Source of the DNA: Tolypeutes matacus
Lineage: Eukaryota > Chordata > Mammalia > Cingulata > Chlamyphoridae
Reading direction: 5' to 3'
DNA length: 64,000 bases
NCBI GenBank assembly: GCA_026826555.1
Contig: JAKSZT010054324.1
Span: 7,821,973 to 7,885,972, forward strand
This document shows positions 36,261-49,299 of the stretch, piece after piece; position 1 is the first letter of the stretch; each line of letters opens with the position of its first letter. Below the pieces are notes generated by a model. The model saw nothing but the letters and a program-made list of their open reading frames with translations, was not told the DNA's origin and did not search any database. Position numbers and translations under genes: made by a program.

Positions 36261-37279
36261 TATCTGGTTTCTAAACACTTTCTTCCTGTCCATGATACTT
36301 ACCTTTGAATCATTTTGCAAATTATCCATAAATGGATGAAAGTGAATTGCAATTTCAGTTTGTGTAGATATCTCAAATACTAATTTATACTCTTCTATGT
36401 AATTTATTTGTCTAGGAGAGCCACAAAAAAAAAATGTGTACTATAGGAGAAATAATAAAATAAGACCCTTGGATGTGGGTAAGAAATTTTTACCCCCAGA
36501 GATATCACAACACATCAGTCCCCAGAGAAGACTGATTCTTTTGTCTGCTAACTGATATGCATTGACTGTCAGATTTTTTTTAGTGCTTATGCTAGTTAAT
36601 GTATGATGTTCTGCACCCTGCCAGCTTGTTCTGTACTCTGTGGAACAGTTGATCTTGAAAGATGTCATTTTTTCTCATTTTCTGACTTGTTTTGTTACAT
36701 CAGCATTGATTTATTTTACACTTTGACACTTCAAATTAAAAAAAAAAAAAAAAGATCCACTCTCAGAAACTTTAAATTAACAAATTGACTGCTGTAAGCA
36801 GAGGGAAATGATAATATATGAATCTGCCTATCTTCCTATCTTTCCCCTTCTCTTCTTCTTTCTTCTTTTCTCCTTTCTTCACCCTGTCCAAGCATAAACA
36901 CCTGCATCTATATTTCATTGTCCTCAACTGCAAATTTTTATAGAGATACACAATTTAAATAGCTAATTTTAATGCCTTCATCTAATATTCACATGTGGCA
37001 TGCATTCCATTTCCATGATAGGACTGTTGTGCACACCTTAAACCTACTTATGATGGATTAGGACCAAGGAAATTAGTTTGATGATCATTATGGCCTCCTC
37101 AAATTTAGCTTTAATTTAAGGCCATTTAAGATCATTTAATGTACATCCAATCACATCTTCTCTGTAGCTTCATCTTCACATTAAGAAAGAATCGTTAATT
37201 AAACATAAAGGACACTTTGCATGATCAGTGACTGACCAAGTCTCGGTTTTCAGCAAGCCATCCAGAAATGAAGTACAAA
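36261..37279. other. Unassigned intergenic DNA
   Basis: No gene or repeat family recognised. An A15-16 run near 36736-36755 could be a retroposon tail, but I found no body or flanking duplication to support one. Confidence 0.5.
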
Positions 37280-37525
37280 AATCAATGTTTAGTGCACAGA
37301 TTCTGAGTCAGACAAACCTGCACTTGATTCAGTTTCCACTGCTAGTTTGTGGGTTGATCTTGGGTGAAAGGGAATGAAGTCTCAGGGTTTTGTTTTTGTT
37401 TTAATCTTTACCATAGGGGTACAATTATCTCAGAATTACTATAAAAACTATATATATATATATATATATATAGTAAAGTGCTTAACCCAGAGTAAAGGAT
37501 CAATGCAGCGCTGCTCTGATTATCC
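37280..37525 (+). mobile_element. MIR SINE
   Basis: Ordered match to the MIR core: gcacagattctgagtcagac, then cactgctagtttgtgg, tgaagtctcag, and a tail with gtaaagtgcttaacccagag. A (TA)n run (37449-37472) has expanded inside it. Plus strand. Confidence 0.65.
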
Positions 37526-37603
37526 TTGTTGATGGCTTATCACTATTAAATAGTTGGCCTTTAGTGACCACTGAATGCCAAATAAATATGAACACTACTA
37601 AAT

Positions 37604-38770
37604 TGAGTCTTTTGTGGACCCTAGAAAATTATGTTTTTAAGCTAAACCATTCCTATGCATGTAAGCCTATTTATGTGTGACCTATTGGTTAGATTCAGTT
37701 AAGGGACCTTTTGATTGGATTGCTTCAGGTAAAGGCCTTTGATTAGATTGCAGGACCCAGGCTGGGTCTTAATCCTTGACTGGAGTCCTATATAAACAGA
37801 GCGCAGAGAAAGAGCTCTCCCATTTTTTTTTTTTTCATGTTTACATTCTTTTTTTTTTTTATTGTGGGTAAAAATAAAAATTTTCACAATACATAACAAC
37901 ATTTGCAAAATGATATATAAATGTATATGCATATATGTGCATTTGCTTACAAAAATGTTATTTATGTATATATATAAATATATTTTAAGAGGTGCTTAGA
38001 TACCCAAAATATTACACGGAACCCACTGGGATTCCCATGTTGTTTCTTTTTCCTAGTAAGTGTATTTGATTATTTTATGGATTACATGTTCATGGAGGAT
38101 TTGGATCACAGAAGGGTTACAATGGGTACTGCAGGGGATTATTGGTGGGGGGTGTCTGGGAGGGGGATTTCATGGGAATTAGTTCATCCGAATATACATG
38201 AAAGATATACAAAATCGTTCAAAAGATCAAAAGATGGGGCATGGTCACGATGGGTGGACAATCACACAATAAATGAGGGAATCTGAATTCCTAGCCTGGA
38301 GAGCTCTGCCACAGTCTCCAAGGGAGCAGCAATAGTCCTCTGAGTGGGAGAGCTCTCCCATTTTGACCCTACCTTATGAGAGGGTCTCCAGGATTGCCTA
38401 CCGCTGCAGAAAGATAGAGAAACCCAGGGAGACTGAGAGAGAGGCAAGAGGATAGAATCAGCGGAGCAGTCAGAAGCTTAAGAGATGAATTCCAGGTGGA
38501 GATGAGCCATATGCCTAATTGCCCACAGCTGAGCTCCAGGAGGACTTTAGCCTGGAGAAGAAAGAGACCAGCTTCCATTTTGCCTTGTCATGTGACCGGA
38601 ATCCAAGATTGCCAGCAGCTGACCTTTGGTGAGACAGCATCTCTGATGTTACCTTGATTTGGACATATTCACAGCTTCAGAACTATAAGATTTTACCCTA
38701 AAAAATTCCCGTTATAAAAGTCAACCCATTTCTAGTATTTTGAATTGGCAGCCTTTGGCAAACTAAGACA
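37604..38770 (+). mobile_element. MaLR-like solo LTR with nested L1
   Basis: Starts TGAGTCTTTTGTGGACCC and ends ggcaaactaagaca. The tail region carries ataagattttaccc and tctagtattttgaattggc. The nested L1 (37827-38348) splits it. Without that and its duplication the LTR is about 630 bp. It is a sister of the LTR at 53551-54202, which shares the same first 20 or so bases. Confidence 0.75.
37827..38348 (-). mobile_element. 5'-inverted (twin-primed) L1 insertion
   Basis: A 522-bp insertion in the LTR, flanked by the 16-bp repeat agagctctcccatttt (37811-37826, 38349-38364). On the minus strand the last 190 bp (38052 down to 37862) are L1 3' end in sense, ending acccacaat and two A-runs. The other 300 bp (38053-38348) read in the opposite sense: their plus strand is the L1 3' UTR sense strand, shown by similarity to the reverse of 12116-12370. 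This is the layout of L1 5' inversion by twin priming. The 3' end is nearly identical to that at 1774-1961. Confidence 0.8.
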
Positions 38771-39605
38771 CTAACTTTAACGTAGACTCAAGTTTATTGA
38801 ATAAAGTAAAAAGTTAGAAAACTTGGTCTCAAATAATGCTCCTCTCCAGCTATATGAATCATTTTTATTTATTCCAAGATAGGCAATGATTATCAGGCAA
38901 ATGCATATTAGAGGAGCATTCAGCCTGCGTATGGAAGAAGATGGATGCAAAAATGTTATGGTTCATAAAAGATTTACATGTTGTAGTTCATGTAATTTTG
39001 AAATTAGTTTCATTAAAAATTACCCACAATGAATCAAAAACATAGAAAATAGGTCATGGGGGATGAATTTTTTACTGATTTTCACTTGCTCATATTTTGC
39101 CTTCTTATTTGCCACTGCTCCAAATTATAGAAAATTCTGTACTGTTAGTTATCTATTTTGAACAATTGTATTTATGGTGATTAATAAGACTTTGGTTAGG
39201 TTATGTATATTATCACTTTACCATTTAAAGCAGCTGAGAGTGGTAAGAAATTTCTACTGAGTAATTGAATAAATACTCAATTAAAAAAATATCTAATTAA
39301 ACAGCTTTTGTTACGAGGTTATTTTTCAAAAATCTTCAAACTGATTTTGGCAAAAGATAGGCAATCTGGGTTTACTGTTTGCATCCGATGACCTTCCTCA
39401 GTTTACTATATAAGCAAAAAAGAAACAAATTCCACTACCCAAAGAAATCGTGCATTTTTATAAATCTTCCTTTCAGTCTTTTTCCCCCCAAAATACTTGC
39501 TTTCTACAGCTTTGAGTTAGACTAGCTATTTCTTCTCTTTGTTATTAGATGCAGATGACTAATAGTAAAATAACCATATTTTGTAGTTTCAAAATTGGGG
39601 AAGAA
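38771..39605. other. Unassigned intergenic DNA
   Basis: AT-rich sequence with no gene and no repeat family that I recognise. Confidence 0.5.
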
Positions 39606-39830
39606 CTGTAGATGTTGTTTTGTAGTCTGCTTTATTTAGTTCACAATATATCATGGACATCTTTGAAAGTCATCATATATTTTTCTAGGGCACCGTTATT
39701 AATGGCCTCAAATAGTAGTCCATTGCATGACTATGCCATAATTCATTTACCAATACAGTTCATGCATTCTTGATGCAATAATATTGCAGATATTGTAAAT
39801 GGAGTCATTTGGAATAATCCATTCATATCT
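39606..39830 (-). mobile_element. Ancient L1 ORF2 3' fragment
   Basis: Antisense words ttcacaatatatcatggacat near 39640, then agtagtccattgcatgac and ccataattcatttaccaa, fit the very old L1M/L1ME ORF2 end. No frame remains. Confidence 0.55.
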
Positions 39831-41625
39831 GCATTTCCCATGTGTTTCTCAACTTGATTTATTTACAGCCCAGAGAAATGGAACACATTATGCTTTGCTC
39901 TGAGTGCATCGAGCATAAACTTCTTATACTCAAGCCTGAAATAATGTGTCTATGTGTATGTGTCAATGTGTACATGTATATGCACCAGGGGTGAGGGGGG
40001 GCGCAGAGGTTGCCGGTAGCTGGGACCATATTCAAAGCAGATAAAGATAAGAGCAAGAATATATCTCTACTAATGGTTTCCAAGATTCTAATTGTATCAT
40101 CACAGTTCCAGGATGAAATCTTGCAGTAAAATAGCAAAACTGTTTGGCTGTGGCCTTTGGTCATGAAGACTTTTTAGAAAGGAAAGAAAAAGAATAAAGG
40201 AACTCTGAGTTAGAGAGTAAATTCTTGTAAAGTTTTTATTATATGGAAAAGGAAGTTATATTCAGCGCCCAAATCATTTGCTCTACTAGAAAATGGGAAC
40301 TGTGCCTGCTCTCCTCTATTTTAAATGCATGGAGATAGCACTTGCTTACCTTCTGGAGGCTGTTAACAACCAGAAGCATAATCTCTATATAAACACAATG
40401 AATGCTATAGATTCCACAGTCCTTTTCTTTGGCATTTTCATTACATTTTCTCCTTGGCATTGAAATGTTATCATAAATGAAAGAAAAAAGGGTGCAGGCT
40501 TTTCCTTTTCTTTTTCTTATTCTTCCTCCTTTTCCATCAGCTTTTAAAAATCAGAGAGAAAAAGTTATTTTGTTCTCCTGGCATCCAAGAGTGTACAACT
40601 TTTCTCCTTTAATCGCCATTTCTTTGTCTGCAAGTTCATGGCTAACATTCCCAGCAAAGAGCTTCCACTTGCTCATCATTCTTTAAGCCCTGAGCAACAA
40701 TCAGTGTGTACTCATGTGGCAAAGCCCTAGCCTTTCCTATCAGTTCTCTTGACAAGAGTGTTGTCAAGTCTCGTTTGTAAAAGAACAAGCTGATGAACTT
40801 ATTTCAAGAGGTTGGTAGTTATACTTCACATCTGTCTTGATGTGATGGTGCGCCTGGAGGCGCTGTATCTTCTATAGTTTTTCTAGGAGACTTTGCAGAG
40901 ACTGTGTGAGATATGCTTTGATGACTGCAGGCACATGGAACCTGTTCCCCACTGTCCAAGTAGGGACGAAAGACCTTTTGTATGTGGTGTGTTTGTGGTA
41001 TAGGTTAAATTACACGCGGATTTAAAAATTATTGGTTGGTTGATTGATTTTGGTGAGAGGATAACCATGGAAGAGAGAGAAGGGAGATGATTTTTGTGGG
41101 GTTTTTTTGAGTGTCAATGCAAAGATGGCTTTACAGCTGGATGGATAACATATCATGGGCTCGCCAGCTTGTCACAGACTGAAAATGCTGAAAAAATCCT
41201 AAGATTCTGGTAAAATGACAGATTCCAATGACGGTGATTTAACTAGTTCCATCATTAAGCATTTATGCAGTAATGCCAATATTCTAGAAACCATCCTAGA
41301 TGAATAAGATCTTTAAGTTCACTTATGTTTAGTTTCCTACAGTTTGATAATATAAGAAAGACAAAATGCAGATAATCTCAGTGTAAAAGGCTAAGTGCTG
41401 TGGTGAGGGAATAAACGGAAGAGGTGCACTTAATCCAATTTGTAGTCCAGAGAAAGGCATCCAAAATGACGTGATAATCTTGACTTCCATTTTGCTTTTG
41501 TGGTTTTTCATTTTAGTGTAGGAATCTATTTATGCATTTTGGTGTGGTTTCAGTGAACTTATGTTTTCATATTTTAATACAGTTTATATTACTCAAAATA
41601 CTCCATCAGAAGTGGGTGCTTGAGA
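39831..41625. other. Unassigned intergenic DNA
   Basis: No gene found. Open frames 39859-40164, 40239-40460 and 40477-40686 lack domains, good start context or relatives I know. A run of ATTG/GTTG words occurs near 41030-41050. Confidence 0.5.
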
Positions 41626-41629
41626 GGCA

Positions 41630-41800
41630 ATTTGTGTTGTTGAGAGCACAGGCCTTAGTTTCATGAATTCACATTCTCTAACTTATTAGCTCTGTGACCT
41701 TGGGAACATAACCTAACCTCTCTGATCCTCAGTTTCCTCATCTATGAAGGATAATATTAGCTTCTTCACAGGCCTGTGGGGTATAGATTAAGCTCCTAGT
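41630..41800 (+). mobile_element. MIR SINE
   Basis: Well-preserved MIR: gagagcacaggccttag, then ttattagctctgtgaccttggg, aacctctctgatcctcagtttcctcatctatga, and gattaag near the end (read in pieces). Plus strand. Confidence 0.85.
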
Positions 41801-42424
41801 AGAGGGTTTTCATATATTGAGGAACTCCTACTGCAGCTTTTTTTTTTCACTAGCGAAGGGAAGTTATCATTTGAATTTCTTACAAAGACCATGTTCTCCA
41901 TTCAAATTGTATATATTTTTCATCTTTATTGTGTTTATCCTTATTTCTACAATTCACTCATTTAAGAATATTTTCTGTACTGCAGGTTCCACTGTGTTTT
42001 CTAGTCTTGTATTCAAAAGGGAGAATTATAATGTTGACTATGCTTCTCTAAAATGGCCAGCATACAGGTAGTTATTATAGGAAGCACATCAGGCCACTGG
42101 GAGCAATGATATGACCAGCAATGAGTCTCCATACTTAGGTCAGAAACTCATTGTATGCAATATCCACAATAAGAACCTGGAAAAAAGAATTAAGACTAAA
42201 ACCATCAGTCTTGAGGGATTGCTAATTGATGGAAGGTAAGAATAAAATTCCCCCAAAGTGATTATGATGAAAAGGCATGGTGGTCCAAGTTAGATATAGT
42301 TTGAATCTTATCTTTGCTGTGTGAGTACTCTGTCTTTCTGCAGAAATATAAACATTTTTTGCTTAATAATAAGTGCCTTTGAAAGTTGTATTTAGGATTA
42401 AATTAAATAACACATATGAAAAGT

Positions 42425-42560
42425 AGTGTGCTTATTTGCTGCTGTTTAGATGATGGCATCTGATGATGGCTCTGTCACTAAGCAGCAATGTGACCTTGGT
42501 CTAGACACTGACAGCTCTGTACTGAAATTTCCCATCTGGAAAGTAAATTATTTTGTTGGG
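42425..42560 (+). mobile_element. MIR SINE fragment
   Basis: Contains gctctgtcactaagcag and aatgtgaccttggtc followed by aaatttcccatctggaaa, the MIR core order. Plus strand. The open frame 42450-42647 runs through it and is not a gene. A second weak MIR-like stretch lies just upstream at 42270-42420. Confidence 0.65.
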
Positions 42561-43639
42561 AATGAACTTGAAATCCAGCTTGGATTTTATATGTGGAGTC
42601 TGGAATATTGGGCTAAGGCCCTTGTAATGCCATTGATTATGTGTTAATTAATCCTATTTTTAATCCAAATATGTATATTTACACAAATTAAATGCACACC
42701 AGGGCAGCCCTGATTCAAATGAAAACAAACAAACAAAAACATAGTGCTAATCGTTCTATTTATTACAATTTGATGCTATTTCCTGCACTGGATTTTTGAT
42801 CTAGCTATTTGCAACTCTGAAGCATTAGTGGCTAAAGATCACAGTTCACTTTTAAATGCCTTTTTAAAGTGTTGATAAGACATATTCATTGACTTGTGCT
42901 GTACTTTCTATGCACTCTAACAATTCATTACGGAGATAATTATTTAATGTTTATTTCAGTCTACCTGTGTCATCTCATTTTCTCCTCACCTTCAATAGGG
43001 GTGGGAGAGGAAAAAGGGATTGTGTGTGGTTATTTTCAGCATTTATTTAAAACTGATGAATATTGTTAAAATGCCATCTGGCTAATAAATTACCTTAAAA
43101 AATCAAATGTTTGCTCCTTCTTTCTTTCCCAAAAGGAAAGAAAAAAAAATGAAAGAAGGAGGGCAGAGGGAGAGAGAGAAGAAAAAAAAAGGGACTCCTT
43201 CTCTTTGAAATCTAGTCTTATAAGAATAAGATCATGATCCATTTGATTTCTTTACCTACAATTTAAAATAAAATAAAATATTTTCCAGCTCTGTATAATT
43301 CCATTAGCTTTTTCTTTATTTCCTAATGAACAGAACTAGCCTTTAAAAATATGTGCATGGAAAGATATGATGTGGGTTATGTATAGCCCAGTATGTAGAT
43401 TTCAGAATAATTTTGTATTATCAGTGCATTTTGACTTTCTAAAATGTCTTACTCCAAATTTTGGGCATTGAATCATTTGTGCTTGGAACCCACAGGTTGT
43501 CAGGTAGGAAGCAAATTGGAAACTTTGCTATTGCCTGCAACTTCAAAAGTTTTATTCTATTGATTAAGAAATAAAGGCAGTTGTTTTCTAAATAAGTAAT
43601 AATATGTAATGCAGAATTTATTCAGGTATTATAAAGAAA
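42561..43639. other. Unassigned intergenic DNA
   Basis: No gene seen. Contains AT-rich words such as gtgttaattaatcc (about 42640) and a purine-rich run near 43125-43195. I cannot tell from one sequence whether any of it is conserved. Confidence 0.45.
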
Positions 43640-43860
43640 CCTTACAAACTTTAGAATCATACTGATCTGCATTCCAGGTTGGCCATGGCATTTCTTTGTG
43701 ATGGTTTGAGAGACTTCCCTAAGCCTCAGTTTCCTTTTCTGTAAAAAGGAAAATGTGTCCTACACAGGTTGTTTCAAGGATGAGAAATAATGTATATAAA
43801 TCCCTTAGCATTTTGCCAGACACATAGTAAGCACTTAAAACTTGGTAGGGTTGTTAATAA
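43640..43860 (+). mobile_element. MIR SINE
   Basis: Core words taagcctcagtttccttttctgtaaaa (43721-43746, in pieces), then ggttgtttcaaggatgag and a tail with gccagacacatagtaagcac, in MIR order. Plus strand. Confidence 0.85.
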
Positions 43861-44494
43861 TTATCTGGTAATCACTACAGCCATTATGTAATTTGAATCT
43901 TTTGCGTTAAAAAATACCCTTAAAATACAAAGAATTGACTGTCATTAGTAATAAAATTTGTACATAGAGAATCAGCTAAAGCTTGGAGGAGATTTAAGGA
44001 GACTTAATTTTAAGAAGCTTACTCAACTAACCTGATCTATAAAGAAATCTGCACTCCTTAATCCTTAATGTCCTACTGTCAACAAATCCTGACCTTTGAA
44101 TACACCAAACCTAGTTATATTACTGGCATTTAAAAAATATATAATTTCTTCCAACTGCCAAGTGATAAAGGTGAGTGCCTCTTCCTTGCCATTGGCAATG
44201 ACTGTTGGTATTGCTCCTTCCCAGATCTGGAACAGAATTGAAAAGGGAGAGAATATTTTAATCCAAGTTTTCATGGAGGTAATTAAGGAAAAAAAAAGTG
44301 TGTATTCTGTTCAACTCTGTTCTATTCAGGTATTATTAAGAACTCATCTCCAGATACTCTTGGGCCCTTCAGATAGCCTTGGCAAAAAGAATCATGTTAT
44401 GCCTTTAGGATAGTAGTTTAACAGCAATTATATCTTGTATTTGAGATGTTCTAGCCTCTGTCCTCCCTCTCTCCCTTTCTGCCTCCCTCCTACC

Positions 44495-44670
44495 TATTCA
44501 GGAAACATCAGTGACTATATATCAGAATTTAATCAAGGTTCTGGAGTTACCAGATGAATATGGCAGTGTTCTTGTCCTGAAAAAAGTCATCATCTTTTTG
44601 GGGAACAAACAAGTAATCAGACCACAACATTATGTTGTGTTAGTGTTAGGTCAGCAGGAAGCATTGTGTG
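44495..44670 (-). mobile_element. Possible L2/MIR-type relic
   Basis: Text such as ccagatgaatatggcagtg, ttcttgtcctgaaaaaag and gggaacaaacaagtaatcag resembles the antisense 3' part of L2-like repeats. Weak. Confidence 0.3.
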
Positions 44671-44699
44671 ATAAGGAAGTATACAGCTGAAACACCTAA

Positions 44700-45142
44700 T
44701 TTATGTGTGGGCACTTTGCCAACAGACTTTACAGTTCCTTCTACTAAAGGGGCAAAGGGGAAGTGCATGCTTCCTTGCCTCTTGAATTTGGGATTGGCCT
44801 TGTGCTTACCTTTTCATAACAGAATGAGCTAAGAATATCAGTATTCCAGTTCCAAGTCTCAGCCTTAAGAGCCCTAGAATTTTTCTGTTTGCTCCCAGGC
44901 ACCTCTGCCATCCCTTGAAAAATGCACTCCCCAGTTAGCTTGATCTCAGGAAGAGGATGAGACATACAAAAGGAAGTTTAGCCAAAATCAGTGGAGATAC
45001 TCAGCTGAGCCCAGCCCGTATCAGCTAAAACTCACAAAGCCCACAGATGTATGAGCTGAAAAAATATTTATTGTTTTATGCTACTAAGGTCTTATGCCTG
45101 TTTGTTACTCAGCATTATTATATCAGTAGTTGACTGATACAG
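44700..45142 (+). mobile_element. MLT1/MaLR-type LTR relic
   Basis: The second half has the ordered landmarks of an old MaLR LTR: gctgagcccagcccg, tatcagctaaaactcaca, tatttattgttttatgctactaagg, then gcctgtttgttactcagc and ttgactgatacag at the end. The minus frame 44744-44965 within it is not a gene. Confidence 0.55.
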
Positions 45143-45849
45143 TCAGTGAATTAAGTAGATAGTGTACAGGTCAGAAAGTCACTGTAGACAAGACAGGACA
45201 GGGAGGAGGAGACTGAAGAATGTTTGCATTCATATTACCAAGGGAGTTGAAGGAGTCAAGCACCCAGTTGGAGTTTGACCAAAAATGGCAGCAAATACAA
45301 AATAAACTAAGCTGTACAAATAATGTTAGATGATAAGGCCCTTTTACATTATATTCTTTAAAAAATGAGGTAAGTCATATGCATGTAAACTAAGCAGTAA
45401 TTAGGAGGGAGAAAAACATGCTCTAATTTGCCCATCCTTTCAGGTAAGTCCTGGGAGTACTTGAGGAAAGGATCTGTCTGTATAAGGCAAAGGATGAACT
45501 CACAGGAGAATGGCTGTAGGTTGTATTTAATACTAATTTTACTGGACCTATGAGCATATAGATTTTCCATAGACCTTATGGTATTTCCCACTGACAGGGT
45601 AAAAATTTAGATATGGGTAGCCTTGTCTCATCTTTTCTACTTGCAGTCCATTCCTGCTTGGGAAGAGGCTCCAGGACTGGGCAGTAGTAGAATATATACT
45701 CCTGGCAGGGGATTTTTGTAATTGGCTTGGGTTGCAAAATATTGGCATTTTCCTATTTTCTCTGCCCTTTCCCTCTACTAAGGAGGCTATAGAACAACCG
45801 AAAATGTTGGGGGATGTAAAATGGGTTGTCAAAAACCCTATGCTCATTT

Positions 45850-46130
45850 CCTTTACTCATTGTTCAAAGTACATTCCAAATGTCAGCTTTACTTTAAGCC
45901 TTTCATAATCTTTTTTATTTTTCCCAAAATTAACCTTGTCTTTCTATGAAATCCCCTAGCATTTTACCCTGCCTCCTTTAAAGCATTTCTCACTTTCTAC
46001 GTGGTATTATGCCATTCCTACCCTTACCGACTGAGGTCTCCTAGAGAGCAGAGACCAGCTTTGCCTTCGCATATGGTTTGCACCCCCAACACAGTGTTTG
46101 TACTCAATTAAGATTGAAATGTAATGAAGT
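45850..46130 (+). mobile_element. L2-like LINE 3' relic
   Basis: Pyrimidine-rich body followed by gagagcagagaccagctttg (46033-46052) and a terminal region with cacagtgtttgtactcaa, which follows the L2 3' end plan. Diverged. Confidence 0.5.
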
Positions 46131-46799
46131 TTGGCCACCCCTCTATCAAAGCTTTCAGCGGACCCACATGCTGCAATACTAAAAGTTAAGTTAGAAACAT
46201 TGTATTCTACCATTTGTGGAACACTTTTTCTGGGAAGACCAAGATAACTAAATCAAAGTATAATTTCAGTTCTGATTCAATTTGGGCTCCCTTCCTGCTT
46301 GTAAACTCAGTTCAAATTCATTCTATATACTGTTTCTTCAAAAATTTGGACTTGATTTAACACATTCTAAAGTAGGAGAGGCAAAAACTGCAATTTCTCA
46401 TCACAGAGGAAAACACAAACCAGTGAAGACTTGATAATTTGCCCCGTGAAAAGAAGATGCCTGTTATGGAAACCAAAACCAAGTGTGAAAAATCTAACAT
46501 TTAATTTCTTAAAGGAAGGCTATACTTGTTATTGCTGGCAAAATTATCCAGACATGAGGAGTTTTGACATGTTGCATCAAAATGTATATTAACGCCCTTT
46601 TATATCCATACACAAGGACATTTAAATACAGTCATTCATTCACAAAGGAAGATTCTTTGCAAAATCATGTATTTTTATTAATTTTGCATTAAAATATAGG
46701 AAACATTTTGGGTTAATTTAAAAATATTTTCAATGCATTTTGATGCTTCAAGCAATGTAATTCTACTGTAAAATCTGAACATAAGCTTCAAGTATAATG

Positions 46800-46950
46800 C
46801 TTATTAAAAATGAAAATTTCCAGATCATACTCCAAATTTTAGAGATTCTGCATCTGCCCAGGAAATGACATTTTTTAACATCCACTGCAGCTTATTCTTC
46901 TGTAGGTGGTCCATGAACCACACTTTGAGACACATTGAATTCTCTGCAGT
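46800..46950 (+). mobile_element. MER5-like (hAT-Charlie) DNA transposon relic
   Basis: agagattctgcatctgccc, then gtaggtggtccatgaacca and cactttgagacacattg, in the order of MER5A-type non-autonomous hAT elements. Terminal repeats are not resolvable. Confidence 0.6.
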
Positions 46951-47517
46951 ACATACAAACAAAATTTAAGCCTTTGGATCTACTGAAAGGAAATCATTCT
47001 TCTAAAAATACCTGATTGCTTTCTAGCTATAGTAGTAGGTACTACTTAAAACAACCACCTGTGAAAGGAATGGAATTGTGGTCTGCCAGGAGTATCTTTG
47101 GGTTCCATTTCATGTGGATCAAAAGGGGAAATTGGCTCCTATCATCTACCTCTCCATTAATCATCTACAGATATGCTTTGATCAGATCAATTTTATCTTA
47201 ATCTATTTTATATAAACTCTGCCATATAAAAAAAAAAACAAACAGCTTTCCTAGTCAGTTTGTTTGAAAAAGGATGTAATATAATATCATAGTCATCAAC
47301 TAATATTTACTTTACTTTGAAGTTATAACTTGTGTACTAAAACAATAGAAATCATGGCAGTATTTAACCTAATAATTGGATCCATTTCTAATTTTTGTAA
47401 CTTTTCTTCATCCATTCCTTATTTTTTAAAAACCAAAGCCTGACAAACTATATAAACATTTAATTTCCAGCTTTATATCCAATATATTTTTGCTAAAAAG
47501 TGTATCAAAAGTATATT
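46951..47517. other. Unassigned intergenic DNA
   Basis: No gene. Open frame 47016-47201 is short and featureless. Confidence 0.5.
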
Positions 47518-48690
47518 GGAAGCCACATATCTGATAAGGGTTTAATATCCAGAATATATAAAGGATTTCTATGACTCAACCACAAAATGACAAACAACCC
47601 AATTAAAAAAAATAGTTAAAAGACTTGAACAGGTATTTCTCCAAAGAACATATACAGATAGCCAAAAAGCAGATTAAAAGATGTACAATATCATTAGCCA
47701 TTAAGGAAATGCAAATCAAAACCATAATGAGATAACATTTTGCATATAATAGAATGGATACTATTTTAAAAATGTAAAATTACAAATGATGGAGAAGATA
47801 TGGAGATATAGGAACACTCATTCATTGCTGGTGGGAAAGTAAAATGATGCAGCTGCTGTGGAAGACAGTTTGGCAGTGCCTCAGAAAGTTACATATAGAA
47901 TTACCATTTCAACTGGCAAGGCAATCCCATTTCTAGGCATATACCACAAAGAACTGAAAGCAGGGACTCAAACAGATACTTGCCCACTAATGTTCATAGT
48001 GGCATTATTCACAACTGTCAAAAGATGGGAGCAACCTAACTGTCCGTTAACTGATGAATGAATAAACAAAATGTGGCATATATACTTAATGGAATATTAT
48101 TCAGCCATAAAAAGGAATTATGTCTGATACATGCTACAATATGGATGAACTTTGAAGACATCATGCTGCGTGAAATAGTCCAGGCACAAAAGGGTAAATA
48201 TTGTATGATTTACTGACATTAAATAATTAGAATAAGCAAATTCATAGACCAGAAACTAGAATATAGATTACCAGGGGCCAGGATGGCAATAGGGATTGGG
48301 GAGTTAGTGCTTAAATTGTTCAGTTTCTATTTGGGGTGATGGCAAGTTTTGATGATGGATGGTAGTGATGGTAGCATAACATTGTGAATGAATTTAACAG
48401 CACTCAATTACATATTTGAATGTGGTTAAAAGAGGAAATTTTAGGTGATATATGTTACCAGAATAAAAACTAACAACAACAACAACAACAACAAAAAACA
48501 CTGTACAACACAGTGAACCCTAATGTAAACCATGGACTATAGTTAATGCAATTATAATAATATTCTTTCTTCAATTGTAACAAACGGCCCACAGTAATGC
48601 AAAGTGTTAATAAGTTATATGAGAAGTTTGTATTTTATGCATGCTTTTTCTGTAAATCTACAAAGTCTCTAATTTTAAAAAAAGTCTATT
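47518..48690 (+). mobile_element. 5'-truncated old L1 (ORF2 end and 3' UTR)
   Basis: Starts in late ORF2 (cacatatctgataagggttt, also at 60040 in L1-C) and continues through the C-terminal region: gaaatgcaaatcaaaacc, then a frame at 47858-48061 with LGIYHKELKAGTQTDTC and PLTDE. The 3' UTR contains gtgaaccctaatgtaaacc and ends tctgtaaatctacaaagtctc with an A-run, as in mammalian L1MA-type ends. A (CAA)n run is inside at 48471-48495. The flanks aaaagtatattg and aaaagtctatta might be a decayed target duplication. Confidence 0.85.
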
Positions 48691-49299
48691 ACCATGGCAC
48701 AATTATTTCTTATTTCTTAATGTTATCATTAAGTTCCTTGGCATATATGTTCATATATATATATAATATATATATATTTCAAAGCAGAAACTCAGAACAT
48801 GAGATCCTCGATTAATTTAATATTTTAAAAGGAATGTGAACAAATGAGATCAATAACTATTTTCCATAAAATGTGAAAGAAAACTGTTTCTCTTCAACTT
48901 AAATTAAAGGCTGCCTAAAAAAGTGAAAGAAAGCTGAAAAATATTTATTGAACATTTAGTATTTGGCAGGTGCTGTGGTGAATAGAAAGAACTTCAACTC
49001 AAATGCCTCCTCATGTTTACAGTGTAGTGATGGTGGTGGGGGTGGGGGGAGACTAATTGACTAATCATAACTATACACCAAGCACCATGTCTTGGCACTT
49101 AATTAGCTTATCTCATTTAATATTCATAAGTCATAAATGTATAGATCATGATCTCATCTTTATATGAAGTCATATACATTTAAATTTATCTCATTCATGC
49201 CTTTCCTACATATGGTTCCATATACATGATTCCATATTTAATATAACTACCATATATATTTATATATCATATAACATATATATTACACTGTGGAGATGT
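48691..49299. other. Mostly unassigned AT-rich DNA
   Basis: Possible antisense MIR/L2-like word run at 48945-49140 (ttgaacatttagtatttggc). TA-rich stretches occur at 48753-48776 and 49240-49290. No gene. Confidence 0.4.

Noticed and set aside
36400..36760. Processed pseudogene ending in the A-run at 36736
   Set aside because: No recognisable gene upstream of the A-run and no flanking duplication found.
37827..38348. New composite retroposon family with an unrelated 5' half
   Set aside because: The 5' half is L1 3' UTR in reverse orientation, so a twin-primed L1 explains it more simply.
42600..42720. Homeobox-like TTAATTAAT words as a possible enhancer
   Set aside because: Expected by chance in AT-rich DNA; without a cross-species alignment there is no support.
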